From the NCBI RefSeq assembly GCF_000426685.1, contig NZ_AUFV01000008.1:70530-134529 (forward strand): a stretch of 64,000 bases of DNA, in the 5' to 3' direction. A model generated the notes under the pieces. The model saw only the letters and a list, made by a program, of their open reading frames with translations. It had not been told where the DNA came from and searched no databases. Position 1 is the stretch's first letter. The number at the start of each line of letters is the position of its first letter. Position numbers and translations under genes: made by a program. Shown here piece by piece: positions 62,454 to 64,000 of the stretch. Source of the stretch: Solimonas flava DSM 18980. Its GTDB lineage: Bacteria > Pseudomonadota > Gammaproteobacteria > Nevskiales > Nevskiaceae.

Positions 62454-63280
62454 GCGCGGCTCCCGGCGGCCTTCGGCGCCGCGCCACGGCGCAGCGCCCA
62501 GACCAGGATGACGAGGCCGGCGGCCAGCATCGGCAGACACAGCTCCTGGCCGCGCGTCAGCCAGCCGAAATGCAGATAGCCGAGCTGCGCGTCGGGCACG
62601 CGCACGAACTCGACGAGAAAGCGGAACGAGCCGTAAAGCAGCAGGAATAGCGCGCTGATGACGCCGCGCGGCGTCGGCCGCTTGCCGACCCACCAGAGGA
62701 TCGCGAACATCACCAGGCCTTCGAGACCGGCCTCGTAAAGCATGCTCGGATGGCGCGGCAGCAAATCCGGCGCCGTGTGCGGGAACACCATGCCCCACGG
62801 CAGATCGGTCGGCTTGCCCCACAGCTCGCCATTGATGAAGTTGCCGATGCGGCCGGTGAACAGGCCGATCGGCGTCAGCACCGCGGCGAAATCGGCGACT
62901 TCGAAGTACGGCAGCTTCTGCACGCGCGCGAACACGCCCATCGCCACCAGCACGCCGATCAGGCCGCCGTGGAACGACATGCCGCCCTGCCAGACGCGCA
63001 GGATCATCAGCGGGTCGGACGCCGGCAGCCAGTGCCCGTTGGCGTCGTACGAATAGAACAGGATGTAGCCGATGCGTCCGCCGAGGATCACGCCCAGCAC
63101 GACGTAGAACAGCAGGTCGGAAATGCGCTCGCGCGGCCAGGCCACGTGCGGCAGGCGCGCGCGGCGCAGCGCCAGCAGCCAGGCGCCCCAGAAGCCGAGC
63201 AGGTACATCAGCCCGTACCAGTGGATGGCGAGCGGGCCGAGCTTGACGGCGACGGGATCGATGTTCGGATGGGTCAGCAT
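62450..63280 (-). CDS. lgt: Prolipoprotein diacylglyceryl transferase
   Basis: Lgt adds diacylglycerol to the lipobox Cys of prolipoproteins in the inner membrane. The 276-residue protein has about seven TM segments, [36 protein letters not shown], and the Lgt signature [20 protein letters not shown] with the essential Arg. It precedes thyA and folA in one operon. Confidence 0.96.
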   Translation of the reverse strand: MLTHPNIDPVAVKLGPLAIHWYGLMYLLGFWGAWLLALRRARLPHVAWPRERISDLLFYVVLGVILGGRIGYILFYSYDANGHWLPASDPLMILRVWQGGMSFHGGLIGVLVAMGVFARVQKLPYFEVADFAAVLTPIGLFTGRIGNFINGELWGKPTDLPWGMVFPHTAPDLLPRHPSMLYEAGLEGLVMFAILWWVGKRPTPRGVISALFLLLYGSFRFLVEFVRVPDAQLGYLHFGWLTRGQELCLPMLAAGLVILVWALRRGAAPKAAGSRA

Positions 63281-63328
63281 GCGGCGATTGTAATGGGAGC
63301 GATGCGACGGATTGGCGAAAGCGGCGCG

Positions 63329-64000
63329 CTACTCGGCCGTCGCCGAGCAGAAGAAGCCCTTCAGATAGCGCGTCTCCGGGATCGCCGGATGCACCGGATG
63401 GTCGGGCCCCTGCGCGCCCTGTTCGAGCAGCCGCAGGCGCCGGCCGCTGTGGCGCGCCTCGCGCAGCAGGATGCGCTGCAGATCGTCGGCGCCGAGATGA
63501 TGCGAGCATGAGCACGAGACGAGAATGCCGTCGGCAGCGAGCAGCTGCAGCGCCGCGCGGTTGAGCGCCGCGTAGTGCTCGATGCCGGCTTCGAAGTCCT
63601 TGCGCCGCTTGATCAGTGCCGGCGGATCGACGATCACCACGTCGAAGTGACGGCCGGCCGCGCGCAGTGCCTTCATGCCGGCGAGCGCGTCGTCGCGGAT
63701 CGTCTCGATCGTCAGGCCGTTCAGCGCAGCGCTGGCCTGCGCGGCGTCGAGCGCCGTCGACGAGGAATCGAGGCAGGTCGCGCTCGCGGCGCCGTCGTGC
63801 AGCGCGCGCAGCGCCCAGGCGCCGACGTAGCTGAACACGTCGAGCACGCTGCGGCCGCGCACGTAGCGGGCCAGGCGCGAGCGGTTGTCGCGCTGATCGA
63901 AGAAGAATCCGGTCTTCTGGCCGCCGGCGAGCGACAGCGTGTAGCGCAGCCCTTCCTCGCGGATCTCGATCGGATCGGGCACCTCACCGATGATCTCATT
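63329..64000 (-). CDS. rlmI: 23S rRNA (cytosine-5) methyltransferase, RlmI-like (5' end outside window)
   Basis: The visible C-terminal 224 residues match RlmI (m5C1962 of 23S rRNA). They include [20 protein letters not shown], the SAM-binding [32 protein letters not shown], and the catalytic-cysteine region [10 protein letters not shown], ending in [15 protein letters not shown]. The frame runs through the window edge ([10 protein letters not shown] upstream), so the PUA domain and start are missing. Confidence 0.92.
   Translation of the reverse strand, partial: NEIIGEVPDPIEIREEGLRYTLSLAGGQKTGFFFDQRDNRSRLARYVRGRSVLDVFSYVGAWALRALHDGAASATCLDSSSTALDAAQASAALNGLTIETIRDDALAGMKALRAAGRHFDVVIVDPPALIKRRKDFEAGIEHYAALNRAALQLLAADGILVSCSCSHHLGADDLQRILLREARHSGRRLRLLEQGAQGPDHPVHPAIPETRYLKGFFCSATAE

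Noticed and set aside
1-64000. tRNA, rRNA, insertion sequences, integrase or phage genes
   Set aside because: No cloverleaf-like TTCGAATC arm set, transposase or integrase motif was found while reading the window; a tRNAscan or IS search would be decisive.

Overview
The window is GC-rich chromosomal DNA from a Gram-negative bacterium. It carries lipid A and KDO genes, Lol lipoprotein export, three outer-membrane barrel families and TonB/ExbBD. The siaABCD signalling operon, the lolC-lolD-comEC order and the msbA-lpxK-kdsB order point to Gammaproteobacteria, perhaps near Nevskiales/Solimonadales or Xanthomonadales. No rRNA, tRNA, CRISPR array, prophage or intact insertion sequence was recognised. 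The first gene (rne) and the last (rlmI-like) run off the ends.

Layout. 1-5739: the 3' part of RNase E, then a converging lipid A/KDO operon (msbA, lpxK, a UPF0434 zinc-ribbon protein, kdsB). 5813-16364: a HIT gene whose 3' end is repeated in tandem, then a ten-gene minus-strand iron operon: Fur-boxed catecholate receptor, PiuC hydroxylase, tonB, exbB, exbD, PepSY protein, DUF2271 protein with an ApbE flavinylation motif, DUF4198 protein, ApbE, and a membrane-anchored flavodoxin/ferredoxin-reductase-type enzyme. 16365-23034: an M23 peptidase, thrS and gltX on the minus strand, facing a 6-carboxytetrahydropterin synthase-like gene, a His/Tyr-rich lipoprotein and hisI. 23107-31281: comEC, lolD and lolC, divergent from two tandem alkaline phosphatases behind a strong Pho-box match. 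31282-38694: a highly structured leader, a degenerate E1-alpha-like gene, small envelope proteins, the aguA-aguB putrescine pathway, a CPA1 antiporter and an acyl-CoA dehydrogenase. 38878-46044: siaABCD, a paralogous acyl-CoA dehydrogenase, an AraC regulator, a membrane fatty-acid hydroxylase, and a scar where a third acyl-CoA dehydrogenase and another gene were truncated. 46110-56222: a D-lactate dehydrogenase-like gene, MFS transporter, SDR/LysR pair, threonine dehydratase, ettA, an AAA ATPase and a cyclophilin. 56426-64000: an orphan TonB receptor, a small secreted protein, an acyl-CoA-binding protein, an Omp85 protein, folA, thyA, lgt and an rRNA methyltransferase.

How it works together. 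The iron operon can be read as one pathway. The receptor takes up a ferric siderophore using its own TonB-ExbBD. The flavoreductase and PepSY protein could pass electrons to a covalently bound FMN on the DUF2271 protein, placed there by ApbE, to reduce and release iron in the periplasm. This is the most interesting system here. Its parts are known families, so the interest lies in the complete assembly and in the predicted FMN-carrying threonine. The Pho-box phosphatase cluster and the sia aggregation module between two near-identical acyl-CoA dehydrogenases are the other coherent units.
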